Shown in pieces: positions 9,166-19,558 of a stretch of DNA of 57,375 nt (positions are counted from its first letter, which is position 1; each line of letters starts with the position of its first letter). The DNA lies in assembly GCA_021203515.1 (NCBI GenBank), contig JAJQAY010000054.1, forward strand, positions 1-57,375, read 5' to 3'. The notes beneath the pieces are model-generated. The model did no database searches, had not been told where the DNA came from, and saw only the letters and a list, made by a program, of their open reading frames with translations. Source of the stretch: Bacteroides sp. Lineage in GTDB: Bacteria; Bacteroidota; Bacteroidia; Bacteroidales; Bacteroidaceae. The position numbers were made by a program, and so were the translations under genes.

Positions 9166-10701
9166 TTAAAATATCAAACCAATGCATGTAATTATTTCAC
9201 GGTTATTTTCATTCACTCTACATGCACCGGAGTGCTCATAACCACCTGATAATCGGACAAACCAACAAAGAGGCGCTTTGCGCGTATATGTTACAGAAAT
9301 ATTTCCTGCAAAGCGCGGCACTGTTTCATAGTCATAATTCTGCTGAAGCCGTTCCGAATTTCGCCATAATTTTATCTCTTGCGTACTTTGTCCGGATGTC
9401 AAGTTTCGCTCTTCCAGAATAGTTCCGGTTCCTATCACATATCTTCCACTAATAGAGCAATCAAGGAACGCCTTGGGCAATATAAAGTTACGCAATAGAG
9501 TAGCATGGAGTGTAAACTTATGAAGTGGCTGACTATATTGAATGGGATAAAACAACAGCGACACTTCTTGATACTGATAGGTCAATCCGGATACAACAGA
9601 GAAACAAGGATGCCACTTGTCACGTAGCTGACGATACTCATAATCCAACCCACAAACCCCACCTCGGCGAGTGGAACGTAAAACCTTTCCATACGATTTC
9701 CATACTCCACTCTCTTGCTGCTGTTGTAGCGGCTCATAATTATTAATTTTCCCATACGACATCCGCAAGTTCCACTCATGCCATGCACAAGAAGAAATCT
9801 TTTGCAATTTCCCCGAATAATTCACTCGCCAAAGATTAGCTTCATCCTCTTTACGATCGTGTATTCGGTCGCTTTCAATATTCTGCTTAACAAATTTTCC
9901 TCCCAACTCCTGAAATAGTTGATAGCTTGCCCCGTTAATGTCCAATTGCAAAGCTCCACCTATTTCCCGGCCGCTATAACACCACTTTATACTTTCATCT
10001 CGTGAAAAAGTGCTATAAAAGTTCAAGGGGTATTCCACAAAAAAAGGGATAAACGGCATGTGTTCCCATATTCCGATAGTCCACCGTTTCTTTTTTATCA
10101 GCATACATCAACGACAACCCCAAAGTATGATTTCCCAATCGATACCCGACACCCGGCATAAGTATCCACTCCGACCATTCATTTTTATTACGGGGATCCG
10201 TATCCTTAGCTGTCATTTGTACCTTGTAATCCACCTTTGCACCTATCAACCAATGCGAATGCAGTGGCAGAAAAAAGCACCTGCCAAATGATACATTTCA
10301 CTATTGCGCTTTCCACTGACCGAATCACACAAATTCATCGACTGCCAATAATCATTAGTCATTCCGTTCCAATTCTGTCCCCGGTTCCGGTTCTGCATAT
10401 ACCCCAACCGACCATACAAACTCACTTTACCCAAAGTCTGAAACGATTCGCTCAACACTGAATAAATGTTTGCAGAAGCCGGCAATGAAACCTTTTCCAA
10501 GTTACCGTTACTATGGCAATATCCGACTTCTGCTATAGAAAAAGAACTAAACTTGTTCTGAGAAAGACCTACCGGATTACTCGCGGACAACCAACAGTTC
10601 TGCTGATAGACCTCCGACATGGAAGGAATACGCAGCGTGTCCGACTGTGCCCTAGCAACAACCGGCATCCCCATTAACAACCCTATAGGCAGCCCCGCCA
10701 A
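9166..10701 (-). pseudogene. DUF6850-type outer-membrane beta-barrel, frameshifted
   Basis: Three overlapping frames (10701-10246, 10249-10013, 10104-9166) join into one protein of about 510 residues. It has an export signal (LPIGLLMGMPVVARAQ) and long alternating strands rich in Tyr and Trp, and ends ITCIGLIF, a typical final barrel strand. The breaks fall in an A/T run near 10245 and in a seven-T run near 10040. The start is unclear: TTG 10701 is the only start in frame at the 5' end, and an ATG two bases upstream would need another one-base correction. The order after TonB receptor and DUF4876 lipoprotein matches what I recall of DUF6850 barrels. Function is unknown. Confidence 0.65.
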
Positions 10702-10710
10702 TTCATATCG

Positions 10711-11888
10711 CTATTTCTTTAGTAACGGAGTGGTCACCTCAAAATCTTCCGAGGCATTGTTAGTATCCTGATATACAATGCGCCCATCGGCGCCAACAGT
10801 CTTTTTGCGCACAAGCGATTTCCCATTATAAGCACCTTCAGGAAGGAATGTCGGTGTATGGTTCAACTCATCAGGAACTCTTTTTCTCGTAATCCGGTCT
10901 ACATTTTCCACACATTCAATGCAATCAATCACCCACTCTTTAGGGATCATCAGATATAGCTTATTCTGATTACTAGCCTGCGGACGAGGTTCACGATTAG
11001 CCGGGTCATCCACATAGTCCTTAGCAGAAGCACCTTGCAAAGTAAACACCATCAAAGTAGGACCGAGCACAGGAAAGAGATACATCGAGATATTCGAGTT
11101 CAACTTTGAAATAAGCTTCATAGGAGTTACCCCTGCCTGAATATCCTGTCGTCCCAAACTTACGTCCCAAAATCCCCAGTCCACTCCTGATAAATCGACT
11201 GAATTAGGATGCTGATACTCACCACCGGTATGATTGACTGCATTAGTAGCTATGGTTGTTTCCGCACCCGGAGCCAGAGGATAATCTTTGCCCGTACCCG
11301 GGAATTGCCAAGCCAAATCGTTCACTGGAATTCTTTTCATATCTGTATATTCCATCCACGGGGACGCGAGAGCCGTAGGCGGATCGACAACCGCTATACA
11401 CAATCCATCCAGATAAAGCGTCTCATCGGAATTATTATATAAAGTGACATATTGGTCTGCCTGATATTCCTCACCCTGTCTACCAATACAGTCGCCATAA
11501 TACAATTCTTTAATAACCAGCGCATTGGTTTCAGAACGTTTCAAGGAAAGCTCTACTGCATCCCCGATTTCACCTTGTTCGGGCAATACAGACAAATTCT
11601 CAATTCTTCCGCTGAAAATCAGTCCGGCTTCAGTTTGGTAATGTGCCCTACTGTATAATAACCATATTCCACATTGAAAGTAGCAATCCCCTCGGGAGAA
11701 CATTGCGCCTTGTAGATCGCTCCCTGCTGCCGGTTAGTCAACATCACTGTTATATCTTCAAAGGGTAGCGTGGAATAACCCTCGGGAGATACCAGACGAA
11801 TATCTATCGCGCTCCAGTTGTTTTCATTCTCTGAGCAAGAGGCTAGTAATAAGATAGCTGTAAATAGTAAATAATTAATTGTTCTCAT
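10711..11888 (-). pseudogene. DUF4876 lipoprotein, one frameshift
   Basis: ATG 11888 gives a lipoprotein signal (MRTINYLLFTAILLLASC). A first part of about 85 residues resembles an Ig/carboxypeptidase-regulatory fold. Near 11650 a GGG run lacks one G, and the protein continues in the next frame to 10711, giving about 390 residues. The second part includes VIKELYYGDCIGRQGEEYQADQ and YVTLYNNSDETLYLDGL, which I recognise as DUF4876. It is probably anchored in the outer membrane as a partner of the TonB receptor upstream. An in-frame ATG at 11906 is the alternative start. Confidence 0.75.
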
Positions 11889-11943
11889 CTGTTTGTTATA
11901 GTCCATTATATTTGTTTTGTTTACTGTTCCCGTTCATACGCCT

Positions 11944-14508
11944 CTAAAATTGTATATTTACTTCGGCTCCATAATAGAGTTCGGGGTTTAGAAGCGAGTA
12001 TTGCTGAGTACTGCGAGCCCATCGCTTCGGATTTGACCGCAGCAGGTTATTGGCACAAAAAGCAACTGAGACATGCGACCCTATTTCCTTCGTCAGCCGA
12101 AGATTTAATAGAAAATAGGAGCCAAATGAATCTTCCTGAAATATATCCAAAGTTCCCGCATCCAATACTAAATCGGCAAACCGTTTGTCGGTTGCCATCT
12201 CCGAAGTAAAACGATGATAATTTCCATTTCCATCCAGGTAATACACCGGATTGAGGTGCTTTCCGTCATAAACCGGATTATCGTAGCTGCTTTCCATGCC
12301 TCTACGTTGTTTATCCATCCACACAGCCTGCAGTGTCAAGCTGGTTACCAGGCCGATACGGGGAATATGCGTGATGCATTGGAAACGACTGCTACACAAT
12401 TCCGATATCCGTAGATTGGAGAGAGTTCCGGTCGCCTCGTAAATTCCGACATAAGGATAAGAATTCCCATCGGATTCCACTTGCGGATAAAAAGCAGTAA
12501 GTGCGCTATTTTTTCTTTCATCTTCATGTAGCATCCACTGACTACAAAAGAGGAAGCCACAGAGTGCCAATGCCCCAAATCAACGGTATACTCCATCCCT
12601 TCCTTACGTTGCTCAATGCCATTCTGAGGAGTTGTATAAAGAGCAAATGTAGTATTCTCCGTATAGGGAAGAAGTTCACAGCCATTCACCACTCCTCCAT
12701 TGGTCCATTCCGGATGTTCACCTTTGTTCGTCAAAGGAGCATATTGCCGATAGGTAAAGGGGGCAGCTTGCAATGCCGTGCAATATCCATTACGCAAATG
12801 CTCCTTGAACCAAACAATATCGGCAGTGATACCTTTTATCTTGACAGTGGCGCCCAACTCGAATTTATTATTTACCGGCAAACGCAAATGAGGATTAAAC
12901 GTTTTGTCTGTAACAAAAGTGTTGAGCACCGTCAGCCGTTCATCATTTTCCGCATCATTATAGGTAAAACAGTTCGCATCCGTATAGTATTTATCCGGAT
13001 AAAGATAAGCCAACACCGGCATTTTACGCATCAAGCCCCATCCGGCACGCAGACTAAAACTATTCAGAAAACCGTTCTCTTTCCGCTCCCAAAGTACCTG
13101 CCGTATATTAATGCGCGGCTCTACGGTAGGGTCGCAATGAAAGGAAGCGGTTCGCAAATAATTGAGACGCACACCTGCCTGTAGCTCCGTTCGCATCGCT
13201 CCGGTTCGAATTGTTACTTTATCTTCTGCAAAAGCGGCATAACGATGGACAAAAGGAATGTCACGATAAGAACGGGTACGCACACCAAGCATCTCCATAG
13301 GCGGATGAAGCGGATCAAATGAAACGCCCTTATCATGATTACCTTCGATGTTGGCTTCCAGTCCCAATGCAAAATGATTATACACCTTATTATATATAGA
13401 ACGCTGGAGATTGGCAACCAGCGATGCATCAGCAGTCAAACGGCTCCCCTTCCACTGAAAGAGCGGCAAAGTAATTGGGTAATAAGAAAACACCGGCATG
13501 TTCTCCAGGCTGCGTTTCATTAGTCGTGACCTGCTGAGCGCCCGAATAATAAGCATTCGATCGATTTCTCTGGTAGCCCACTGTTAATCCAGCAGCATAC
13601 TCAAGGCTAGTTATCCACGACCGGTTCAGGCTCCATTGCCCACTCGCTGAGAATGAAAGGTTCTGATTTACCATTTTCTGAAACTCTCCGTCTACTTTGT
13701 TGGCACCTTGTTCATCTGTATCTTGCATATGATAACCGCGAAGGTTCAGACGAAAAGTAGCTGAAGGAAAATCTTTGGCATAAGCCACCTGCAAACCTAT
13801 ACGCTAGAAAGTCTGTTCGGGCTGGCGCGCATCCTGAGTTGATAATGCGTAGTCTGCACCTACATACAGAGTCCCGTTATTCCTGCCCAAAGACAACCCT
13901 TTTCCCACGGTTGCCAATTTCTCCGTAGCCGTAAAGCGCAAACCGGCAGTGTAAGGTTGGATACCGGCTTTCGACTTCACCAACACCACCCCGCTAGTCA
14001 CATCCCCATAGCGTGCAGACGGCACTCCGCGTATTACCTCTACTCCTTCAATGGACGAAGAAGCAAGGGCGCGTACATCATACCCCGAAAGTATCGAACT
14101 ATTAAACAATTTGCCGACACCTCCAAGAGTTGCCTGCTGCATATTCGTATTGTTGTTCATTCGCAATCCGTCTACTACAATAGCTGTACCCATAGCATTC
14201 GTCGCATCATAATACGATGCACTGCGAATAGTAAATGCGGCAGGAACATTCAAATCAGGATTACGAGTCAGCACACCCGGCAGTAATTGAGATAAGCCGG
14301 AAAGGTCGGTAGCTTGTATATGCCTGATAGCCTCTTGTCCTATCACAGAATAGGTACCCGGCACATCAGGTTGGACAGCGATTACAACCACTTCCTGAAG
14401 GTGGACATTCCGAAGAGAATCAAGATGAGACATTTGCGTCTGCCCCGATACTACAGACAGGCCGGACAGCAATGTCAAACATATATATGCGACAGTATAG
14501 TATTTCAT
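11944..14508 (-). pseudogene. TonB-dependent outer-membrane receptor, several breaks
   Basis: A signal peptide (MKYYTVAYICLTLLSGLSVVSG) is followed by a plug domain (SLRNVHLQEVVVIAV, SQLLPGVLTRNP, VVDGLRMNNNTNMQ, IEGVEVIRGVPSARYGD) and a 22-strand-type barrel ending ELYYGAEVNIQF. The total is about 850 residues, normal for the family; there is no N-terminal carboxypeptidase-regulatory domain. An in-frame TAG lies at 13806-13804 (TF*RIGLQVAYAKD), and frameshifts lie near 13500 (T run) and 12515 (A run). It imports a ligand across the outer membrane with TonB energy; the ligand is unknown. It is the first gene of the operon that continues to DUF4876, DUF6850 and ferredoxin. Confidence 0.85.
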
Positions 14509-14552
14509 GTTTTGTAAAGCAAAGGAAACCTTTTATTTTCATCTTTCATCGG

Positions 14553-14585
14553 CAAAAGTAAAAAAATGTAGAGAAAATCTGCAAA
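14553..14585 (-). promoter_or_regulatory. Bacteroides promoter of the TonB/DUF4876 operon
   Basis: On the minus strand TTTG (14585-14582), a 21-base spacer and TACTTTTG (14560-14553) match the consensus. Transcription should begin near 14546, about 38 nt before ATG 14508. Confidence 0.8.
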
Positions 14586-14637
14586 TATTGTTCATTGTGT
14601 GTGCTTTTACAACAAAAAATAAAATATGCAGCTAATT

Positions 14638-15375
14638 ATGACACATACATTACTTATTTGCACATCAATACTTGCTTGGTCCATAATAAGTACCGGTTGG
14701 TTTCTTCTATTGAGATATCATAGAAAAGCATTAAAAGTACTCACATTCATAACCCCCACTCTAGTGGTATCATGGCTGATATGTACTTATAACTTATACA
14801 GGCTTTATTTTTTATGTCTTGAAATATCAGGCGTATTCAGCTATATTCTCTATTTCATATTCAATCTCATAATAATTGCATCAGGCAGTTATATCATCTG
14901 AAAACTAATTCTTTACCGGACAATAAAAAGTAAACTCGAACTACCCCGTTATTATGCCGTCCATCCATCGGCAGAAGTCTCCATGTCTAAAGAGAAAAGG
15001 ACATTCGCGCCAACCGAAAAGCAAAAACAGCAGATTGACAACTGGATTAATTCTCCGGAATTTATTACATCCAAAATAACTTTGGAAAAGATAACCAAAG
15101 ATGTTGTGATGAACAAAACCGATTTAAGTGCATATATCAAACAGGAGTATGGCGACAATCTCTCTGATATTATAACGTCCAGGCGACTTAACAGAGTGGA
15201 AAAAGTTCTTTCCGATGAAGAAAAGAATAACTTAACGATGGTAGAGGTTTTAGAAGAAGGCGGATTTCAGGCTCCGTCCACTTTCTTCCAAGCTTTCTAT
15301 GAACGGCACAAAATGTCTCCATTAGCATGGAAAAAGCGCATAAATGCCAACCATAAGCTCAAAGATAATTCTTAA
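14638..15375 (+). pseudogene. Membrane-tethered AraC-like HTH regulator split by TGA
   Basis: The first piece (to 14901) has three transmembrane segments; the second (ATG 14983 to 15375) has two AraC-like helix-turn-helix units (LEKITKDVVMNKTDLSAYI and VEVLEEGGFQAPSTFFQAFY, then HKMSPLAWKKR). They are in the same frame, separated only by TGA at 14899-14901, and the codons between them (KLILYRTIKSKLELPRYYA) read as ordinary protein. A TGG to TGA change would explain this and would give one 245-residue regulator with its N-terminus in the membrane. Alternatively there are two genes. It is transcribed away from the TonB operon and may regulate it. Confidence 0.62.
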
Positions 15376-15567
15376 ATCATCTATTCTTATACGAAATCGT
15401 CTAAAACCATAGCACTGTAGTTACGCACAAGGCATTATTTATCAACGATTTATCATGATAGAGTCTTTCCATAACCTTTTCGGACTTCCATTTATCTGTT
15501 TTTGCCTACTTTTACACAACAGATAATGACTCCTTCAAGAGTAAGAGTCCACAATACTTATATAATT

Positions 15568-15906
15568 ATGGAAAGCAATACCGATCGTAACATTTACATC
15601 AAGCATAATGATTGCTTTGAAAAATTGCCATATGGCATAATCTGCTATTTAGAGGCAGCAGGCAGTTATTGTAATATTTATATGTCAGACAACAAAATGC
15701 TGACAGTATCACAACCTCTTGGAGAAATCTGCGAATTTCTGTGTCCGAATACATTTATACGGGTACACCGTTCTTATGTTATCAATAGAAATTACGTTGA
15801 CAAGTATGCCGGTAACATATTTATCATTCACGACAAAAGTATACCTATCGGACGAGCTTACAGAAAAGAAGCGCTCTCCAATTTTAATATAGTAACAAAA
15901 GGATGA
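15568..15906 (+). CDS. Stand-alone LytTR DNA-binding regulator (second copy)
   Basis: About 112 residues from ATG 15568; the frame is open to 15502 but the extra residues do not fit the family. It has the same single-domain LytTR form as the protein at 6538 and shares its hallmark motifs: YLEAAGSYCNIYM, FIRVHRSYVINRNYVDKY and IPIGRAYRKEAL. There is no receiver domain. It is transcribed convergently with the glycosyltransferase gene at 15953. TACTTTTA near 15509 may be a weak -7 element. The two copies are related but clearly diverged, so this is an old duplication or two separate acquisitions. Confidence 0.85.
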   Translation: MESNTDRNIYIKHNDCFEKLPYGIICYLEAAGSYCNIYMSDNKMLTVSQPLGEICEFLCPNTFIRVHRSYVINRNYVDKYAGNIFIIHDKSIPIGRAYRKEALSNFNIVTKG

Positions 15907-15952
15907 GCAAGTTTTACTAATACATTATGTAAGACTTACCCATCCTTCTACT

Positions 15953-17190
15953 TTATTTCCGGCTAATTCTTTCGATAAAGTCGCAAACATTGTCCACTGA
16001 CTTTTCCGTATGAATTTTGTCCGCTAGTATTGTTGCATTCTTTTTATAAATCGGATTGGTTACGAGGTCTCGTACCTTCTCTTCCAACTCCTTATCGGAA
16101 ACTTTGGCTATCTTGATAACTTCCGGCCCTATTTTCAATTGGCTAATCCGGTATCCCCAATAAGGTTGATCCAAAATAAGGGGGAGAATTAACTGGGGAC
16201 ATCCGGCACGAGCCACACTATGAGTAGTCCCCGCACCGCCATGATGCATAACCGCATTACAGTTCGGGAAAATCAAGCTATGCGGAATGGCACGCTTCAT
16301 AAGAAATACATTCTCCGTGTTTTCCAGATGAGAACCGATTTTAGACCAACCGGAGCCTACAATCAGCTTATAATCCAACTTTTGGCATACAGTGACCAAG
16401 CGATTACAGAATGAATCACTATCCTTGGCACTACAACTGCCTAATGTGAAAAAGAGGGTAGGCCGTTGATCCTTCCGGATAAAGTCCATGAGCTCCCGAT
16501 AGGCCTCTTCATCATACTGAAGCGTGTCGTTGAAACAATACCCTCCAATCTCCCACTTACATTTCCAATCGGGATCGGTGTTACCCAAATAACGGCTATA
16601 TAACAGATAATTGTATGCTGTAAATGTAGCATAATAGCCGCTATTCTTTAAAGGTTTTAATCCCAATAATTTGCGATTTTTATTAATCGTCTTTTGAGAC
16701 ATATAATTACTCCCGACATTCAATATCTTCCAGATTAACGACGGAGTAAAAATAGGATTAGGTTTCGGAAACGGAAAAACGGGAGGTGGTATCCGCCTAC
16801 TTGGGATAAACGGCCCGAAAGCAGTCCGTATCAACGGCTTATTACAATATTCGGCAATGCTTGCTGCAGCAAATTCGGAGTTGGTAGCAACCAGTATATC
16901 ATGTTTTTCCAGTAATGGAGTCAACTGCTTGAACTGCACGTCAATCACGTTTCGCATCCATTTCAAATAGGGAGTTGCCGCTTTGGACTGCTTCACCGTG
17001 CTGTCCACCATACGTTCAATCTCATCCGGGTCCTGCAGAACATAGTTCAAGCGATAGGCTTTTGCCTGTTCTTCAAACATCTGCGGCAAGTTAAGGTGAC
17101 TTCATGTCCCCGTCTGAGCAATTCCGAGGCAATCACCAGATAAGGATAGACATCGCCTTGCGAGCCCCGGGTTACTAATAGAATTTTCAT
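15953..17190 (-). pseudogene. GT1/UGT-like glycosyltransferase, one frameshift
   Basis: The start at ATG 17190 (MKILLVTRGSQGDVYPYLV) is typical of the MGT/sterol-glucosyltransferase group. A one-base deficit in a T run near 17096 shifts the frame, and the remaining 378 residues follow to 15953. The C-terminal nucleotide-sugar site is clear: FLMKRAIPHSLIFPNCNAVM, then HHGGAGTTHSVARAGCPQL. The reconstructed length of about 412 residues is normal. It would transfer a sugar from UDP- or TDP-sugar to a lipid or small molecule in the cytoplasm. It lies directly after a radical SAM/SPASM gene (12-bp gap), so the two may modify the same product. Confidence 0.8.
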
Positions 17191-17202
17191 ACTTCCTACG
17201 TT

Positions 17203-18414
17203 TTAGATAACGCCCATTTCCATCAGTTTCTCTCGCTTCAACCCGTATTTTTCTTCCAATGCTTCCAATGAAGGCTCACTAATATCGAGGGGATGATCCA
17301 ACTTTTTAACTTCACAATATCCTTTGTAGACCTCTTTAATCATCTTTCGCGGATTGAATACCATAGACGATGTTATCCAACAACCATGTGTACACCAACA
17401 ATTCGCCTTGTAGCCATATCCTATTGTTTCGACTTCTTTCTTCATGACATCGCTCTTCATAATCCGGCTGATGTTGCAATCATAATCCTTGATGTTGCCC
17501 AATGGTTCGCGAAGTTCGCAAGAGCGGAAACGACCATCGTAGTCGATAACCAATGTGGTTTCTCCTGCCGTACAATCCATGCCCAACGGAGTAGGCTTGT
17601 CGATATTGGTGGTACGGATGTTATACAATGCACGAATAATACCTAAATAAAAGAATTTGGTAATCGGCTTCCGCAGGCCGCTGGTACCTTCCACCATCCG
17701 TTTGGCATAAGCCGAATAAATCGGGGCAGCCTCATCCTGGATAACACGCAAGGTCTCTCCTGTCAATGCCTTCACGCCTTCTTCACGCGTCACTCCACGG
17801 GCCGCCTCAATGGTATATGTAGAAATCCGAAAGCGACCATATATCCATCGCATAAAGTCATTGACCTGCTCTATGTTGTATTTGGTGATAACCGTGGATA
17901 CGTTAATAATCACCTTTGCATCATCCTTAAAATGGTCGCAAACCCGCTTTAATGTATCGGCTGCTTTGTAGAAATTTCAGGGAACACCTCTCTGGGTATC
18001 ATGCGTCTCACCAAACCCATCCAGAGATATGCTGACATTGATGTTACAGTCCGGACAATTCCGGCGGAAACGTTCCACCCACTCGATAACCCGATCCGGC
18101 TTCAAAGCGTTGGTCGGCATATTCACATCTTTGATTTTATTATTTTTATAGAACATTTCGAGTATCTCCGGCAAGTCTTCCCGAAGTGTCGGTTCCACTC
18201 CCGATACCCACAGACGATTGAATTCACCGGCAGTCTCAGAAATCTTCCGAATTTCACCAAAAGTCAGGTCTTTCTCTTTTTTATTCATGTCATCGGCATA
18301 GAAATACATCGCACACTTGGCGTTACACCTCCCGGTTACAAACAAAAATATAGATTCTAATTTTCTTTTTGTGCTCATGCTCTGAAAAGAGCTTCCAGTA
18401 CGTTTTACTTTCAT
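17203..18414 (-). pseudogene. Radical SAM/SPASM enzyme with damaged motifs
   Basis: About 400 residues. The N-terminal motif reads CNAKCAMY, where the family needs CxxxCxxC, so the third cluster ligand is Tyr instead of Cys (TGT to TAT near 18308). The next motif reads SGVEPTLRED where SGGEP is expected. An in-frame TGA lies at 17976-17974 (GVP*NFYKAADTLKRV), after which the frame continues to 17203. The C-terminal part has SPASM-like cysteines (MDCTAGET, RSCEL, CWCTHGCW). Intact relatives are peptide- or cofactor-modifying maturases. Either the gene is dead or the sequence has several wrong bases here. It pairs with the glycosyltransferase downstream. No precursor peptide gene was found. Confidence 0.78.
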
Positions 18415-18617
18415 TTTCTTGGTTTTATGATTGTTATTATAGAACCAAAGTTATAAAACTATTGCGAAATAAAAGCAAAAAAAGCATTTCTATTATTATT
18501 TTCTTCCGGCTTGACGACGTATTGTCTACATTATTCCAACCCCATTCCAAGCAGCCTGAAACTTGTAAATTGTACTAATTCATAAAGATATTTTGCTTAT
18601 AAATGAACGAATACAAA

Positions 18618-18890
18618 TTATAGGATTTTCTCTTTCACATCCAACTTGAACCGTTCCACTTCATCTTTCTCAAACCGGCAGCTACACCCCTCCTTTTTAG
18701 CTCCCTTCTTCATAAGGCGATCTAAAAACAGAGTCTTTATATTATATACACGACACAACTTACAAAGTGAGAGGTGAATTGCCAGGCGAGCTCTCTCTGT
18801 TACGGATAAAGGCACATGGATACGCTTTTCTATCAAATAGGTAGCCTGCTTGCATGACAGCGTAAATATATGGATAAACTCTTTAAGCAT
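18618..18890 (-). CDS. Small zinc-finger anti-sigma-like protein
   Basis: About 90 residues from ATG 18890; an in-frame ATG at 18923 lies inside the sigma gene and would add an unlikely N-terminus. It has the zf-HC2-like layout MLKEFIHIFTLSCKQATYLI, then HLSLCKLCRVYN, with a Cys-rich tail GCSCRF. No membrane segment is seen, so it would be a soluble partner. The gene overlaps the end of the ECF sigma gene by translation coupling distance (18898), the classic arrangement for an anti-sigma factor. Function is inferred from position and cysteine pattern. Confidence 0.65.
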   Translation of the reverse strand: MLKEFIHIFTLSCKQATYLIEKRIHVPLSVTERARLAIHLSLCKLCRVYNIKTLFLDRLMKKGAKKEGCSCRFEKDEVERFKLDVKEKIL

Positions 18891-18897
18891 TTTAATC

Positions 18898-19473
18898 TTA
18901 TGATTTAAACCAATGAACATCAATACATTTTCTCAACTGAAGACGGCTACGTTGCAATAACTTCCAATAATTAGTAACCGACAAATTTAGTTCGCGACAT
19001 ATCTCTGCGGCCTTTTGTTCCTGCAGGTAGCACTTATTGACAACAATCATCCATTGCCGGGGCAGATTTCCAAGACATTGGTTGAATATCTCATAAAAGC
19101 TATCGTTATTCAACAGTGCACTTACCGCAAATTCATCCTCTTCCCAAGGGTCTGCCACATCCGGCTCAATCCATTCACCATGTTTATCAAAAAAAGTTTC
19201 AAAGGAGAATGATTGGGGACTTCCGTTATACCGCTTCTTATAAATATCTGCAATTTTGTGATGCAATATACTTGTCAACCAGGTCAATGGCGAACTTTTC
19301 CCTTGGAAAGTATCTCTGCTTTTGTAGGCGGAAAGAAAGACTTCCTGAACTACATCCTTAGCATCCTCCTTATCGGAGAGTAAATAATATGCCCTATCCA
19401 ATAGAGCTTTTGAATAGTCGTCTATCCACTTTTCCAACTCGAAAGTCGGGATAGAGATTTCAGTTTGTCGCAT
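18898..19473 (-). CDS. ECF-type RNA polymerase sigma factor
   Basis: 191 residues with region 2 (LLDRAYYLLSDKEDAKDVVQ, EVFLSAYKS, then LTWLTSILHHKIADIYKKRY) and region 4 (LPRQWMIVVNKCYLQEQKAA, then EICRELNLSVTNYWKLLQRS). It has about 20 residues before the region 2 helix, typical of group-4 sigma factors. It directs RNA polymerase to its own regulon, probably including neighbours. The downstream small cysteine-rich protein is the likely anti-sigma factor. A TATCTTTG -7 element lies at 19553-19546 on the minus strand. Confidence 0.88.
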   Translation of the reverse strand: MRQTEISIPTFELEKWIDDYSKALLDRAYYLLSDKEDAKDVVQEVFLSAYKSRDTFQGKSSPLTWLTSILHHKIADIYKKRYNGSPQSFSFETFFDKHGEWIEPDVADPWEEDEFAVSALLNNDSFYEIFNQCLGNLPRQWMIVVNKCYLQEQKAAEICRELNLSVTNYWKLLQRSRLQLRKCIDVHWFKS

Positions 19474-19496
19474 ACGGTTATTAGATTAGAAATCAT

Positions 19497-19535
19497 AATC
19501 CAGAGCATGGTTTTCGGAAACCTATGCTCTGGATT
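19497..19535. terminator. Strong hairpin between spondin gene and sigma gene
   Basis: AATCCAGAGCAT (19497-19508) pairs with ATGCTCTGGATT (19524-19535), and GGTTT pairs with AAACC inside. The plus-strand copy is followed by TTTT; the minus-strand side has no T run. It may terminate or attenuate the spondin transcript before the sigma gene. Confidence 0.6.
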
Positions 19536-19545
19536 TTATTAACTG

Positions 19546-19553
19546 CAAAGATA
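19546..19553 (-). promoter_or_regulatory. -7 element for the sigma gene
   Basis: The minus strand reads TATCTTTG here, matching the -7 consensus. No clear TTTG lies 19-21 bases upstream. The transcript would start upstream of the 19497-19535 hairpin, so that hairpin would lie in the sigma gene leader. Confidence 0.45.
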
Positions 19554-19558
19554 TAATT

